Made by a program: the position numbers and the translations under genes. A stretch of DNA of 64,000 bases, from positions 80,509,325-80,573,324 of the forward strand of contig JAQMRL010000002.1 of assembly GCA_035578175.1 (NCBI GenBank), given 5' to 3'. Each line of letters begins with the position of its first letter. Position 1 is the first letter of the stretch. The notes under the pieces were generated by a model, which made no database searches, was not told the DNA's origin, and saw only the letters and a list, made by a program, of their open reading frames with translations. Below are positions 10,561 through 20,589 of this stretch, one piece after another. Source of the DNA: Catonia carolina. Lineage: Eukaryota; Arthropoda; Insecta; Hemiptera; Achilidae.

Positions 10561-10616
10561 AGGGCGTTTCTGTTGTTTTTTCCGAACGAAAACGAACGTT
10601 CGTTTTAAAAAAAAAC

Positions 10617-10636
10617 AACAGTTTGTGCAAACTGTT
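10617..10636. repeat. AACAGTTTG palindrome, copy 1
   Basis: AACAGTTTG and CAAACTGTT are separated by 2 bases. The same inverted motif recurs at 11411-11430, each time beside GTTCGTTT-rich sequence. Function unknown. Confidence 0.6.
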
Positions 10637-10957
10637 GGAAAAAACAGTTTGTATTATTGATCTGTTGTTGTTCTAAATGAATCGTTTTTCATATTTTTTT
10701 CCTCCAAGTTTAAAACAACAGGTCGTTTTATCGTTCATAGACATAGACGGCTGGACCTTACCGTTGAGTCATATCTCGTATATCATTTTATCAAAAAATT
10801 TGGTAGTTTTATGGCCGTTTTTTGTGCATTATATTTAAAGAGTGTAGACGTAAGTTATTCTATACTCTGTGATTATAATACTACACACACCATCATTATT
10901 TTGTATTACAGATTGATTATTTTGCGTTTCCTAATAAAACTAACTATTAACCATAAT

Positions 10958-10962
<5 letters not shown>

Positions 10963-11002
<40 letters not shown>
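10963..11002. repeat. (TA)n microsatellite
   Basis: About 20 uninterrupted TA units, immediately upstream of a tRNA-derived SINE. Confidence 0.95.
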
Positions 11003-11007
<5 letters not shown>

Positions 11008-11022
11008 GCCTATATAATATTT

Positions 11023-11209
11023 GCCGGCCGCGTTGGCGATGTTGGTAACGTGCTCGCCTCTCATCACGCGGTCTTGGGTTCGAATCCCACTCGGGCATGG
11101 CATTTTATTTTTTCATACGTTACAAAAAATTCATTTCATCCTTCACCGTCTGCATTAGCAGCAATTTGCAAAACAGTCGGACATTAAACCAAAAAAAAAA
11201 AAAAAAAAA
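11023..11209 (+). mobile_element. tRNA-derived SINE V with poly-A tail
   Basis: A tRNA-like head opens with GCCGGCC. The A-box-like TGGCGATGTTGG at about 11034 and a canonical B box GGTTCGAATCC at 11077-11087 form an internal RNA polymerase III promoter. The body carries CACCGTCTGCATTAGCAGC and ends in an A tract at 11191-11209. Reverse copies are at 27140, 32565, 51216 and 54109. Confidence 0.85.
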
Positions 11210-11410
11210 TATTTATATACATTTTTCCAGTAGAAGGCAACAGCCAACAGTAGTTATTCATGCAACCTGTTTTTAATTTGTTAAAAGTTTATTAGAGTGC
11301 GGTGATGTTCCTGTTTGGCAATTCAACGTGTTTGTCAAGCTACAACTGTTGGTCAGAAATAAACAGTTTGTGGAGAAGTAAAACAACAGTTCGTTTGTTT
11401 TCCGAGAAAC

Positions 11411-11430
11411 AACAGTTTGGCCAAACTGTT
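11411..11430. repeat. AACAGTTTG palindrome, copy 2
   Basis: A perfect 20-bp palindrome, AACAGTTTGGCCAAACTGTT, sharing its arms with 10617-10636. Confidence 0.7.
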
Positions 11431-11588
11431 CGTTTTTTTCTGACGCAACACTATTTACTAGTACATAGCAAGCGTGGGGAGAGCAAGTAGTACATTAACT
11501 TCGTAATGGCAAGTGAGACCATGGTTGTTTGGAGATTATATTTTATTTACATGAAATTTTATTAGGTAAAAATGTGTTTTCTTCGCAG

Positions 11589-11635
11589 AGGTATAGGGAA
11601 CGTCAATTCTTCTGTTTTCCAAGAGACGAAAACCT
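11589..11635 (+). CDS. Exon-like 47-base unit, copy 1 (unknown gene)
   Basis: Bounded by a strong acceptor (TTTTCTTCGCAG) and donor (GTAAGT). One frame reads RYRERQFFCFPRDENL. An inverted homologue of the same length at 12934-12980 keeps both splice sites and the same frame, with seven codons changed. The aromatic-rich FFxFPrDenL pattern faintly recalls THAP-type zinc fingers, but the cysteines and histidine that would define one lie outside this unit and were not found. Could be an exon of an unannotated host gene or of a domesticated transposase. Confidence 0.4.
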
Positions 11636-11754
11636 GTAAGTATTAATATGATAAGTAAATACGTGTATAGTCGATCTACTGTAAGAGTATTCCGCGCGAG
11701 GTAAGCGCCTATAGGTTGTAAACGAAAGTTTTACACTAGTTGGCGCGTACTTAC

Positions 11755-11790
11755 GATAATTTGTCAGACCTCACCGTCTGACAAATTATC
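11755..11790. repeat. Perfect 14-bp hairpin
   Basis: GATAATTTGTCAGA at 11755-11768 pairs exactly with TCTGACAAATTATC at 11777-11790 around an 8-base loop. No T run follows. Function unknown. Confidence 0.8.
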
Positions 11791-12530
11791 TTGCACTACG
11801 TTCCATCATTAAAATAGCATCTACATCCAGCTAAAATAAATATTATCCTGTTAGCGTTTTCAATGATACCGTTCAGATTACTTGTAATTATTGTAGTTTC
11901 ATGAAGAGACTCCTTAATTTATTATTTTAACCATTACATTTAACAAAACAATTTTTGTCTACTTTTTAATGTTTACCGCTTTTAGGTTTCAAAAACTCAA
12001 CACATTCACTATCACGCATGTTAACAAAACACAGCTTACAAAACTTTTTCACTTCAGTCTACGAAGAAAATCGAAACGAACCGATACAATACCAAAAGAT
12101 AATGAAACTAAAAATGAGTTAAACACGGGCAAGTGCAAACAGTTGTATTAAACCAGTCACAGACATTAATTTTAATGATAAAAAATAAACAATCTGAAAT
12201 GATAAACAACGAATCACTGGAATTGTTTACTCTTTTGTTATAATTCAAGAGCAAGTCTTACAATTACTTGTGACCAAAAATAAAACTGAGTCTATAATAA
12301 AAACCTACTAATCATAAATAATAAAGTAATAATAGTAAATAATGTAACGAAAAGTAACAATAATAACATATTTTAGTTATTAATGGTAAACTAATGTTTG
12401 ATTTATAAAACATTTTCTAACAAATGAATTGAACGTGTTTTTATTATTATATTAAGCTTAGAGTGAAAAATTAGTGTTGTATGTAACTGTTGTTTGTTGA
12501 TCATGTGTGTTTATTTTTAATTAATGCGCA
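11791..12530. other. AT-rich region, nothing recognised
   Basis: The only sizeable frame (11969-12151, 60 codons) shows no family pattern. No repeat from the rest of the window was identified. Confidence 0.4.
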
Positions 12531-12599
12531 TGCTCACTTGTGTTGCTGGTTGCCTACTTCGGAGTACTCTTAGCGTAGACAGACTCTAGGCAAAAATAG

Positions 12600-12900
12600 A
12601 TCTTGTTTGTTTGTAGGTTAACGGACTGAGTAAATAATGAAATATATGAATTGGTTTTTTAAAATTATTGTACACATTCTCTAGTGATTAAGTTTGCCTG
12701 GTATAATAATTAGGTTAGGTCATGTGCCATTTTACTGGTTTGCTTTCTTTTTAATTGACGTGATGTGAAACTACTATAACTATTATTACATCAGGTAAAC
12801 TTAGCACCAGAATTATGTACAATAATTTAAAAACAGAAGCCAGTTCATACATTTAATGTTTACTCAATCCGTTAACCTAAACACATTCAAGATTTATTTT
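12600..12900. repeat. Foldback with ~125-bp arms
   Basis: The left arm (GTTAACGGACTGAGTAAA, AAATTATTGTACACATTC, AAGTTTGCCTGG) and reversed right arm (GTTAACGGATTGAGTAAA, AAATTATTGTACATAATTC, AAGTTTACCTGA) face each other around about 55 bp. It sits between the second 47-base exon-like unit and a GAGTACTCCG-type block. That block has an inverted counterpart at about 11675-11710. Confidence 0.65.
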
Positions 12901-12933
12901 GGCCTACAAGTATTAACTTATATTAATACGTAC

Positions 12934-12980
12934 AGGTTTTTCGCTTTCGGAAAACCGAAGAAATCACGTTCCCTAATCCT
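12934..12980 (-). CDS. Exon-like 47-base unit, copy 2 (unknown gene)
   Basis: Read on the minus strand: acceptor TTTTTCGCAG, unit encoding RIRERDFFGFPKAKNL, donor GTACGT. It is an inverted homologue of 11589-11635 about 1.3 kb away, with flanking similarity (TGAAATTTT upstream of both acceptors). Retention of length, frame and splice signals suggests past selection or recent duplication. No adjoining exon was identified. Confidence 0.4.
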
Positions 12981-12984
12981 CTGC

Positions 12985-14440
12985 GAAAAAGATACTGCTT
13001 TAAGCAACAAAATTTCATTTCATTAATTATTATAACTAGTCTTAATCCACTGCTTCATGACCCATCGTAATCGCCAATAACCAAACTGCCTTTTAAAAAT
13101 ATATAAAAAAATAAGTTACTAAAAATTTCATTTATAAAACCAAAAGTAAAATGAAATAAAAAATAAATATTCTATAGGGTAATAGGCCAATTCAAAATCT
13201 CCCTCGTATGCGCTACTAGCGCATTCTACAGGCGTGAGATAGAAAAGATAGTTTCAGACGAAAAACGTTAAAACACAATGCATATGGGAGTTCCCTCTCT
13301 ATTCTTGCTTAATCCATGTATCTGTGTGTTATTCATATTCACATTTCAGTGTCACATGATAAAGATAACTAATAAACAGACACTGTTCTTTGTCGTTTAT
13401 CGTAATTTTGTCATCATTACAGTGTACGTGATAAATCTCTTTATATAGTTGGTGTGTAATGAACTTTGTAATATAAGTATTAAATTTCTAAGGCCGTTCA
13501 GTCGAATAGAATTTCATGTAGCTAACCTAGCTATTTTAATCGAATTAAAATACTCCATTAATAATTTGTTTTATTGTATAAAATGTATTTAATTCTTGTT
13601 TGTATCATTGGAAAAGTTTTTCACGAGAAATAATAATATTGTAGACTGCGTAAACTCAGTGTTCGTATTTGTGAAATAATTGTAAATTAACCATCCAATC
13701 TGTTACATAACTGTGATTAAGAATTTTCAGCTGTAAACAAAGGTAAGTGTACTAGTATACAATATAAATTAAATAGTACGTTGTTAGTGTAAAATAATGT
13801 AACATTATTTTTTAGCCAGAAACTTGTGTTGTTGAAATAATGCAGTTAATTTTTTTTGTTAGTATTCAATTAGGTACATTTTTTCCAGACAATTAAACCC
13901 TTTTGAATCCTGCACAGTTTTTTTATAAGTTGTTACATAATTGTAAGTTCTAGTATATTATTAACATCCATTTATAAACAGCCTTGTTAAGACTTGACTA
14001 CAAATTTATAATAATTGATATTACTAAAAACTAAAAGATTATATCACTATCAAGTAATGAATAATATTATCATTTATTATTGTTGATATATTATATTCTT
14101 TTCTTTTTTGAAGGATTTAGATAAATGTTTAGAAATAATTATTTTAACTTCTATAAATTTTAACAGTGCATTTAATAATATTGTTTATTTTCAGATAAAT
14201 AATTACTGTATTTTATCAATACACATGACAAAATTCATTATAAATACCACCATTATGGTGTAATAATTTGTTATAGTATATTGATGTAATCTTGTACAAT
14301 TTATACAAATTCTTTTGTTATGTAGCTTCTCTTGATTAAAATACAATAATTGTTCAGTTTTCCTGAGTTAACTCACTCTATGGATTTAACTATTATTGCA
14401 GGGTTGTTTTATGTTGTTTCGTAGGAAAAACAGACAAATG
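12985..14440. other. AT-rich region, nothing recognised
   Basis: 1.4 kb without a usable reading frame, tandem repeat or recognised mobile element. Confidence 0.45.
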
Positions 14441-14450
14441 AAAGTATTTT

Positions 14451-14764
14451 ATTTTTAATTCCTAATACGTGTACGTTGCAATCTGTTCAATTCAGAACAA
14501 TAAGCAACCCCATCACCCAATCAGATGAGAATGATGTGTATGAGGTGTAGTCTTGTACAGACCCAGGTCAACCATTCCTGAGAGGTATGGTTAATTCAAC
14601 CCCAACCATCAAAGTACACCGGCAACCACTGTCTAGTATTCAAATCCGTATAAAAGTAACTACCTTTACTAGGATTTGAACCAGGAACCTTCGTCTCCGA
14701 AAATCAGCTGATAACACAGCTGATTTTGGCGACTACTTTACCTCTAGATCAACCCGGTGGGTTC
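14451..14764 (-). mobile_element. tRNA-derived SINE T1 with target duplication
   Basis: Read on the minus strand it starts CCACCGGGTTGATCTAGAGG (A-box-like). It carries a CAGCTG-based hairpin, then a B box GGTTCAAATCC, a body with TTTATACGGATTTGAATAC and a shared 3' end. AAAGTATTTT flanks it at 14441-14450 and 14765-14774. Relatives are at 22373, 23346, 33745, 36594, 50236 and 63545. The 3' end is AT-rich rather than a long poly-A. Confidence 0.88.
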
Positions 14765-14799
14765 AAAGTATTTTTAATGCTAAATATGTTTTGGCCTTT

Positions 14800-15150
14800 G
14801 GGCCAGCCCAGTCAGTCAGTCAGCTGGTAGAAAGTCGCTATTATGTGTTAAGTAACACAGGTTGGGCAAGCGACTTTGTATGGTGACCAGCTGACAGCCA
14901 TCCATGAACACACTCTACTGGGGGTCCCTGTTCAAACTCATTTCTAATGTCAGCTGGTAGAAAGTCGCTATTATATGTTAAGTAACATCGGTTGGGCAAG
15001 CGGCTTTGTATGGTGACCAGCTGACAGCCATCCATGAACAAACTCTACTGGGGGTCCCTGTTCAAACTAATGTCTAATATACATAAAAAAAAATACAGCA
15101 AAAGCAGCGATCAAATTGGGTAGTTGTCAACAAAGTACAGTTCCTATAAC
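14800..15150 (+). mobile_element. SINE-like retroposon C, internal 131-bp tandem duplication
   Basis: GTCAGCTGGTAGAAAGTCGC occurs at about 14818 and again 131 bp later, with both units carrying GGTTGGGCAAGCG and CTACTGGGGGTCCCTGTTC. A single-unit copy with a 7-bp target duplication is at 53108-53352, so the doubling is specific to this locus. The end is A-rich (AAAAGCTAAAAAAAA). Confidence 0.7.
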
Positions 15151-15357
15151 AAATAAAAGCTAAAAAAAATATATATATACGTATATATGTTTTTTGATGT
15201 TTCAGTTTAGATAAGATTGTGTAATAAAAACTTGATATTACTGTAATGTCATATTGAGACTGTGGTTTTGTTAAGGATATTAGACTAGCACATAACATAA
15301 AAAGTAAACACAATCCTTGAAATTAATTCATTGATTGAAATTGGAAAAACTTGTTCT

Positions 15358-15756
15358 TTATTTTGTCATCAGTCTCTCGACTGGTTTGATGCATTTCTCC
15401 AAGCTGTTGTATCTTGCGCAAGTCGTTTCATATCTACATACCTGTAACACCCTACATCTTTTGTAATTTGCTTTATATATTCTAATCTTTGCCTCCCCCC
15501 TACAATTTACTCCCTCAATATTACCCTCCATTATTGATAGATGTCTTAAGTTATGCCCCACTAGCCTATCCCTTCTTCTGGTAAGATGCTTCCATATACT
15601 TCTTTTTTCATCCACTCGCCTACGAACTTCTAAATTACTTATTTTGTCCACCCACCTAATCTTTAACATTTTCCTATAACACCAAATTTCAAAAGCTTCT
15701 ATCCTCTTCTTTTCTACAGCCCCTATCACCCACGTTTCACTCCCGTATAATGCTAT
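15358..15756 (-). mobile_element. LINE fragment, same family as 60159
   Basis: The minus strand reads IGAVEKKRIEAFEIWCYRKM, LKIRWVDKISNLEV and KRSIWKHLTRRRDRLVGHNL, matching the C-terminus at 60159-61153, then shifts frame. ACTTGTTCT at 15349-15357 and 15757-15765 is a 9-bp target duplication. 5'-truncated. Confidence 0.85.
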
Positions 15757-15765
15757 ACTTGTTCT

Positions 15766-16239
15766 ATTATATTATTATATGCTATTTTAATATTTATGTT
15801 CTATAAAATATATAATATTTATATTGTATTATATAATGCTAAACTTGTTCTATTGTATGTAGTATTTTAGGCCTGCAGAAACAGTCAATACTGACTCGAT
15901 TTGTGTAATAATAACCTTCTTTTGTTGTTGTAAAGAACCAGCTGTAATGAATTGTGACACTTGCTATAGTCGTGTTGTCATAGTTTTTTTTTATAACTGC
16001 ATCCAGTGAGACTACTTAGGGAGTGACATGTCTTGACATATTAATATGTCTTGATATAGGACATGTCTTGAAAAAACCTAAATTTTAATCCTAAATAAAT
16101 TAAATGTAAATTTATTTATTAATTAAATTTTAAGACCAAATTTTAACACTATGTGAAATTCATTACTTACCAATTCATTTATTGCCACCACTTTTACTTG
16201 TTTATTTCAATAAGTGTGTCATCAAACCATTTTTTATCA
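15766..16239. other. AT-rich region, nothing recognised
   Basis: Contains a local partial repeat of TAATGCTANACTTGTTCTAT (15750 and 15835) and a TGTCTTGA(A/C)ATA repeat near 16029-16070. No gene. Confidence 0.4.
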
Positions 16240-16860
16240 AATAATACATAATTTTCTCAGCGTTTACTGAGAAGTTTATATATTTTTGAACCAAAAACTA
16301 TTTACAGTTGAGCTGTTCTTAGTTTGCTCCTCCTCCTTCTGTCAACAAACCAAATCCAGCTACTACTGGGTGCACGCTAGGGTCCAACAATTTATGGATG
16401 TCGTATTACTATTAAGTTAACTATGTTTTGAATTATAAGTACTTAAAACATCAGTCATGATATTATGTAGGCCTAACCATTTTTTTTTATAAAAATATTT
16501 TTAAAAGTATTTTGTATTTAAATGCTTTTGAAAGTATTTTGTATTTAAATACTTTTCAAAGTATTTTGTTGTTACTTTTTAATCAGCGTGTACACATTTT
16601 TATATAATGCACATGCTCAGTGACGTCATTATTTGTTTACATTAGGAGCAAACTTAGAAAGACTGGACTTTAGAAAGGAAATTCTGTACATTGTAAAAAG
16701 TTTCATCTGTCAAGTATTTGTTTTAAAACAAATTTATATTACCAAAACCTTTTTAAAGTTTGTGGTAATTTATTTATTGTTTTATTTTGTACGTGCATAA
16801 GTAGGTTTGTATTTAAACAATTTGAATAATTTCAATCGGCACATCCATTTCTTACCCTTT
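16240..16860 (-). pseudogene. Jockey/CR1-like LINE remnant split by a MITE
   Basis: The flanks (16250-16304 and 16671-16860) match the 3' part of LINE A around ACCAAAACTATTTAGAAAGGAA and GGTAATTTATT. The minus-strand coding sequence is heavily decayed. The TA-flanked MITE at 16305-16670 interrupts it. Confidence 0.65.
16305..16670. mobile_element. TA-inserting MITE (family M), copy 1
   Basis: Terminal inverted repeats of about 35 bp start CAGTTGAGC and include TTAGTTTGCTCCT. TA borders both ends (16303-16304 and 16671-16672). The LINE position it hit reads CTATTTAGAAAGG in the uninterrupted copy at about 59701, so the empty site is known. No coding capacity. CAGT ends plus TA duplication point to the Tc1/mariner group. 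Other copies: 22612, 37772 and 53478. Confidence 0.88.
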
Positions 16861-16979
16861 TATGAGTGTGATTCAAATAATACGAATAAAAATGTAAGCT
16901 GTGTTTTCAAGTACAGTGTACTGATGGTTAGTCACGAATTAAACTTTGTTTGAGATGAAGTGTAAGAGGGGAACAATCT

Positions 16980-17330
16980 TCTTTTTTCTTTTTTTTTGCG
17001 CCCTGGAGACTCCAGGAGGAGAATAGGACATGTCAGTTATAACACCTGAAATACATATAAGAATCACACAATGTATCACTACCATCAAAAAAGAAATTCT
17101 TGTACGCTATAAAAAGTTTCACCGATCAAGTAATTTTTCAGATTCCTCTTTTAAAGGAATTCAAATCCTCACAACATTTTAAAAATTTTGGTAATTTATT
17201 CATGAATTTTCTCCCTTCATAAGTAGGTTTTTGTTGAAACAATTTTGTGGAGTGATTAGCCACATAATAATCATTTCTGTTTCTCCTTGTGTTATGGTTG
17301 TGAACATTGAAATTCTGCATCTACTGCGCA
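16980..17330 (-). mobile_element. Jockey/CR1-like LINE B, 3' end
   Basis: The poly-T edge and GGAGACTCCAGGAGGAG mark the 3' end of a LINE related to A but distinct. The minus strand codes for VHNHNTRRNRNDYYVANHST, QQKPTYEGRKFMNKLPKFLK. Copies are at 58275 and 63774. Confidence 0.75.
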
Positions 17331-17597
17331 TACCCAGTTTCTCTATTACAATCCTATCAAACATATTGACACTCATAGTTCATTGGAATAGACAGTCCTT
17401 ATTTTATTACGCGACCAGTGGTACTACAGGAAATATTGTTTTGATTTGGCTATTCTGTTTTTACATTTATACAAACAAAAGTATTTTAATTTGTTAAAAC
17501 TGATTCAGTTTCTTTTCATTTTAATTCTTCACATTTTATTTGTTATTCTGTAGTGTTGTTATAAATTAGTTATCTATCTGTGTATTATAGGTTTATC
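17331..17597. other. AT-rich stretch, nothing recognised
   Basis: One open frame (17231-17497) is mostly antisense to LINE B and is not considered real. Confidence 0.4.
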
Positions 17598-17700
17598 ATG
17601 TCGACCGTTTGAAAGCAGCGGAAAACAATACCAAGTGCGGAACGGAATGTTATTTTAAATGTTATTAAGTGTTGTAAAGAAGAAGCAAAAAATAAACTAT
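17598..17700 (+). pseudogene. Element G N-terminal domain, copy 3
   Basis: ATG at 17598 is followed by an in-frame stop and then KQRKTIPSAERNVILNVIKC and CKEEAKNKL, matching the start of the element G protein at 4830 (RKRGQTIHSVEQNLI). A polypyrimidine-AG (TGTATTATAG) lies just upstream. The frame ends soon after. Confidence 0.5.
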
Positions 17701-17819
17701 ATTTATATACTATACAGTTGTATGTTTTTAGAAATGTACGTACAACGCTGGCAGCAGCGCATCGCCCACACTGAGTTCATCTCGTCATTATGAATCAGTA
17801 TTTTACTAGGTGACCTATA

Positions 17820-18705
17820 AGTCAGTTGTCACTTGCAATTGTTAGACTTTGTTTCAAAAACGAGTTTTCACCGGAAATACGTTTTCGTGCCCCCTGAACC
17901 AAAAACCATGTTTTTAATGATTGGTCTGTGTGTGTGTGTGTGTGCAAAATATATCAAAAACAAAATAGCTTACAAAGTTGAAACTTGGAATTTAAGTTAG
18001 GTACCATTAGGAGATTTGACATAAACATTTTCTTAAAATCGGTTAACCGGAAGTAGTAGTTTATTTGTGTAATTTTTCACTTTTTTGCGATTTTCTCAAA
18101 AACTGGTCCTATGATATTTTTAAAAATCGCCTCGTTTACTAAATTTTTTATGCTCTACAAGATAGGGTAGGCGCCATGTTTGCTGAAATTCTTGGTGAGG
18201 CTGTTTTCACGTAAAAAAATTGTTTTTTTAAGATTGCGGCTTTAATATGCATTTTAGCGCAAAAATTTATATAATAAAAATTGTAGATAATTTTAAATCC
18301 TACAACTTTTATCCCAAACATTTTTTTGTATAACGCTTAGTTTAGCGGTAATTAGCAATTTTTTGTTTTTTCTAACAAAAACTTGTGAAAAATCGATTTT
18401 TTTAAAGATTTCAGCCTTAGTATGCATTGTATGACAAAAATGTATATAACAAAATTGATAGGAAATTAAAAGATCTATGACTTTTATGTAAAGCATTTTT
18501 CTCTACAGAGCCTAGTTTAGCGTGAAAGAGTGATTTTCCGTGTTTTTAAGCCAAACTGAGGTTGAATTTCATTTTGTGTCGTTTACTCATGATTAAAATA
18601 AGGTTATGTTTTTTTAGGTTAGTTTTCTGTTTATTACCAATGTTGGGTTATATTGTTAATTATTTGCATTGGCAAAAGAAAGTTGTGTGAGTGTTTCACA
18701 CTAGA
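17820..18705 (-). mobile_element. Repeat B copy
   Basis: A repeat of about 900 bp with landmarks TTTTCTCAAAAACTGGTCCT, CTCTACAAGATAGGGTAGGC, GCTGAAATTCTTGGTGAGGC and GTGTGAGTGTTTCACAC. Strand is given relative to the tRNA-like head found at 19237. The body is non-coding; frames are short and unconserved. Confidence 0.75.
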
Positions 18706-18707
18706 TT

Positions 18708-19200
18708 ATTTTTATTCTCTACAAGATAGAGTAAGTACAATGTTTGCTAAAATTCCTGGAGAACTGTGCTCTCGTAGGAAAAAAGGTTTTTTTTTTAATA
18801 TTGTGGCTTTAGCATGCATTTTACAGGAAGTGTATAAATTTAATGTTGTAGAATTTGTAAAAACCAACAACTTTTATTTCACACATGTTTATGTACTAGC
18901 TTACTTTAGTGTAAATTAGTGATTTTCTGTATTTATTTATCAATATTGGTATTTAATGAGGGTTTTTAATGTTGTGGCCTTACATACATTTTACAACAAA
19001 AGTGTAAATAATTAAATGTTTTAAAAAAACATACAACTTTTATTTTAAGTACTTTTCTATACAGAGCCTAATTAGAGGCAATTACTGATTTTCTGTATTT
19101 TTAAATTCTACAGAGGTTGATTTTCATTGTAAGTCATTCACTCATGATTAAAATTAGGTTATGTTTTTTTATTTTACAAGTTTTTTATGTCTCTGTTCAA
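18708..19200 (-). mobile_element. Repeat B, diverged partial copy
   Basis: Begins at CTCTACAAGATAGAGTAAG and follows the repeat B order through GTGGCTTTAGCATGCATTTTA to CTCATGATTAAAATTAGG. Older than its neighbours by its divergence. Confidence 0.6.
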
Positions 19201-19236
19201 ATTGGGTGATCGTTCTGAATTGAAACAGTTCTTGAC

Positions 19237-20290
19237 TTCCTTTGTGGCGTAGTGGCTAGCACGCTAGCCTACAAAGAGAAAGGTCCTGGGTTGGATTCCC
19301 ATCTAGGGTCTGGAAATTTTAGCCCGTTAAAAACCCACTGTGATCACTAATAATCAAGCTGTTAATGTGACTTTAAACTAAACCGGAAAAAATCTGGTGT
19401 GAAACACTCACAGAACTTTCTCTTGCCAATGCAAATATTTTACAATAAACCTAACATTAGTAATAAAACATTAGAAATAAACAAACAACTAACCTCAATA
19501 AACATAACCTAATTTTAATCATGAGTGAGACACAAAATGAAAATCAACCTCAGTTTGGCTTAAAAATATGGAAAATCACTCTTTCACGTTAAATTTGGCT
19601 CTGTGGAGAAAAATGTTTAAATAATAGTTGTAGATCTTTTAATTTCCTATAAATTTGATTATATACACTTTTGCAATAAATACAGACTACCAAAATCTTT
19701 AAAAAAAACGATTTTTCCACACGTTTTCGTGTGAAAAAAAAGAAAATTGGTGATTACCGCTAAATTAAGCGTTATGCAAAAAAATGTTTGGAATAAAAGT
19801 TGTAGGATTTTAAATTTTCTACAACTTTGATTATACACATTTTTGTGCTAAAATGCATATTTAAGTCGCAATCTTAAAAAAAGCAATTTTTCTTACGTGA
19901 AAACCGCCTCACCAAGAATTTCAGCGAACATGGTGCCTACCCTATCTTGTAGAGCATAAAAAATTTAGTAAACCAGGCGATTTTAAAAAAAATCATAGGA
20001 CTAGTTTTTGAGAAAATTGCTAAAAAGTGAAAAATTACACGAATAAACTATTACTTCCGGTTGATTGATTTTGATGAAAATGTTCGTGTCGGGTCCGGTA
20101 GTAGTATGTAACTTAAGTTTCAAGTTCGTACGATGTTCCGTTCTTGAGATATTTAGTTCACAGACACACAGACCAATCGCTAAAAACATGTTTTTTGGGT
20201 TGAGGGGGTCTGAAAACGTGTATAGTGGGTAAAGAGTGTATTTGTTAAAATTAACATGAAAACAATACTTTCATTCCTTTATATTCATAT
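19237..20290 (+). mobile_element. Repeat B with tRNA-like head
   Basis: Begins with a tRNA-derived unit: A box TGGCGTAGTGG at 19245-19255 and B box GGTTGGATTCC at 19289-19299. A spacer ending CCGGAAAAAA follows, then the repeat B body (TCTGGTGTGAAACACTCAC to ATATAAGCAAGAGAAAGT at about 20290-20310). The head and A-rich linker also precede the body at 20590-21700. So it is either a composite retroposon about 1 kb long or a SINE repeatedly joined to B. Confidence 0.65.
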
Positions 20291-20589
20291 AAGCAAGAGA
20301 AAGTAAAAATAGTGTGTGATTACTAAATAAAAACAAAAAATTGTTTGTTTATCAATTTCATCGGCCAACTAATGCTCAGTTATTGAGTCATTGTTGATTC
20401 AGGTAGAAAATTTCATAAGAAAGGTTTGTTATGAGCATTAATAATAGTGAGTTAAATGCATAACTCAAATACTAAATGACATTATTGATGATGATGAGGT
20501 TTATCTTAGGTCAAGAACTTTAGCAACAATCTGGTGGAGCCTAAATCAGCTATCTGGTATTATCAAAAAGGTCAATAATTTAATTGTAT

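Noticed and set aside
11023..11100. Functional tRNA gene
   Set aside because: A and B boxes are present, but the sequence continues into a shared SINE body and poly-A and does not close a cloverleaf acceptor stem.
13150..14440. Possible non-coding RNA gene
   Set aside because: Nothing beyond AT-richness; no promoter or structure that could be supported by eye.
15074..15313. 79-codon minus-strand frame
   Set aside because: AT-rich, overlaps the tail of retroposon C, no conserved pattern.
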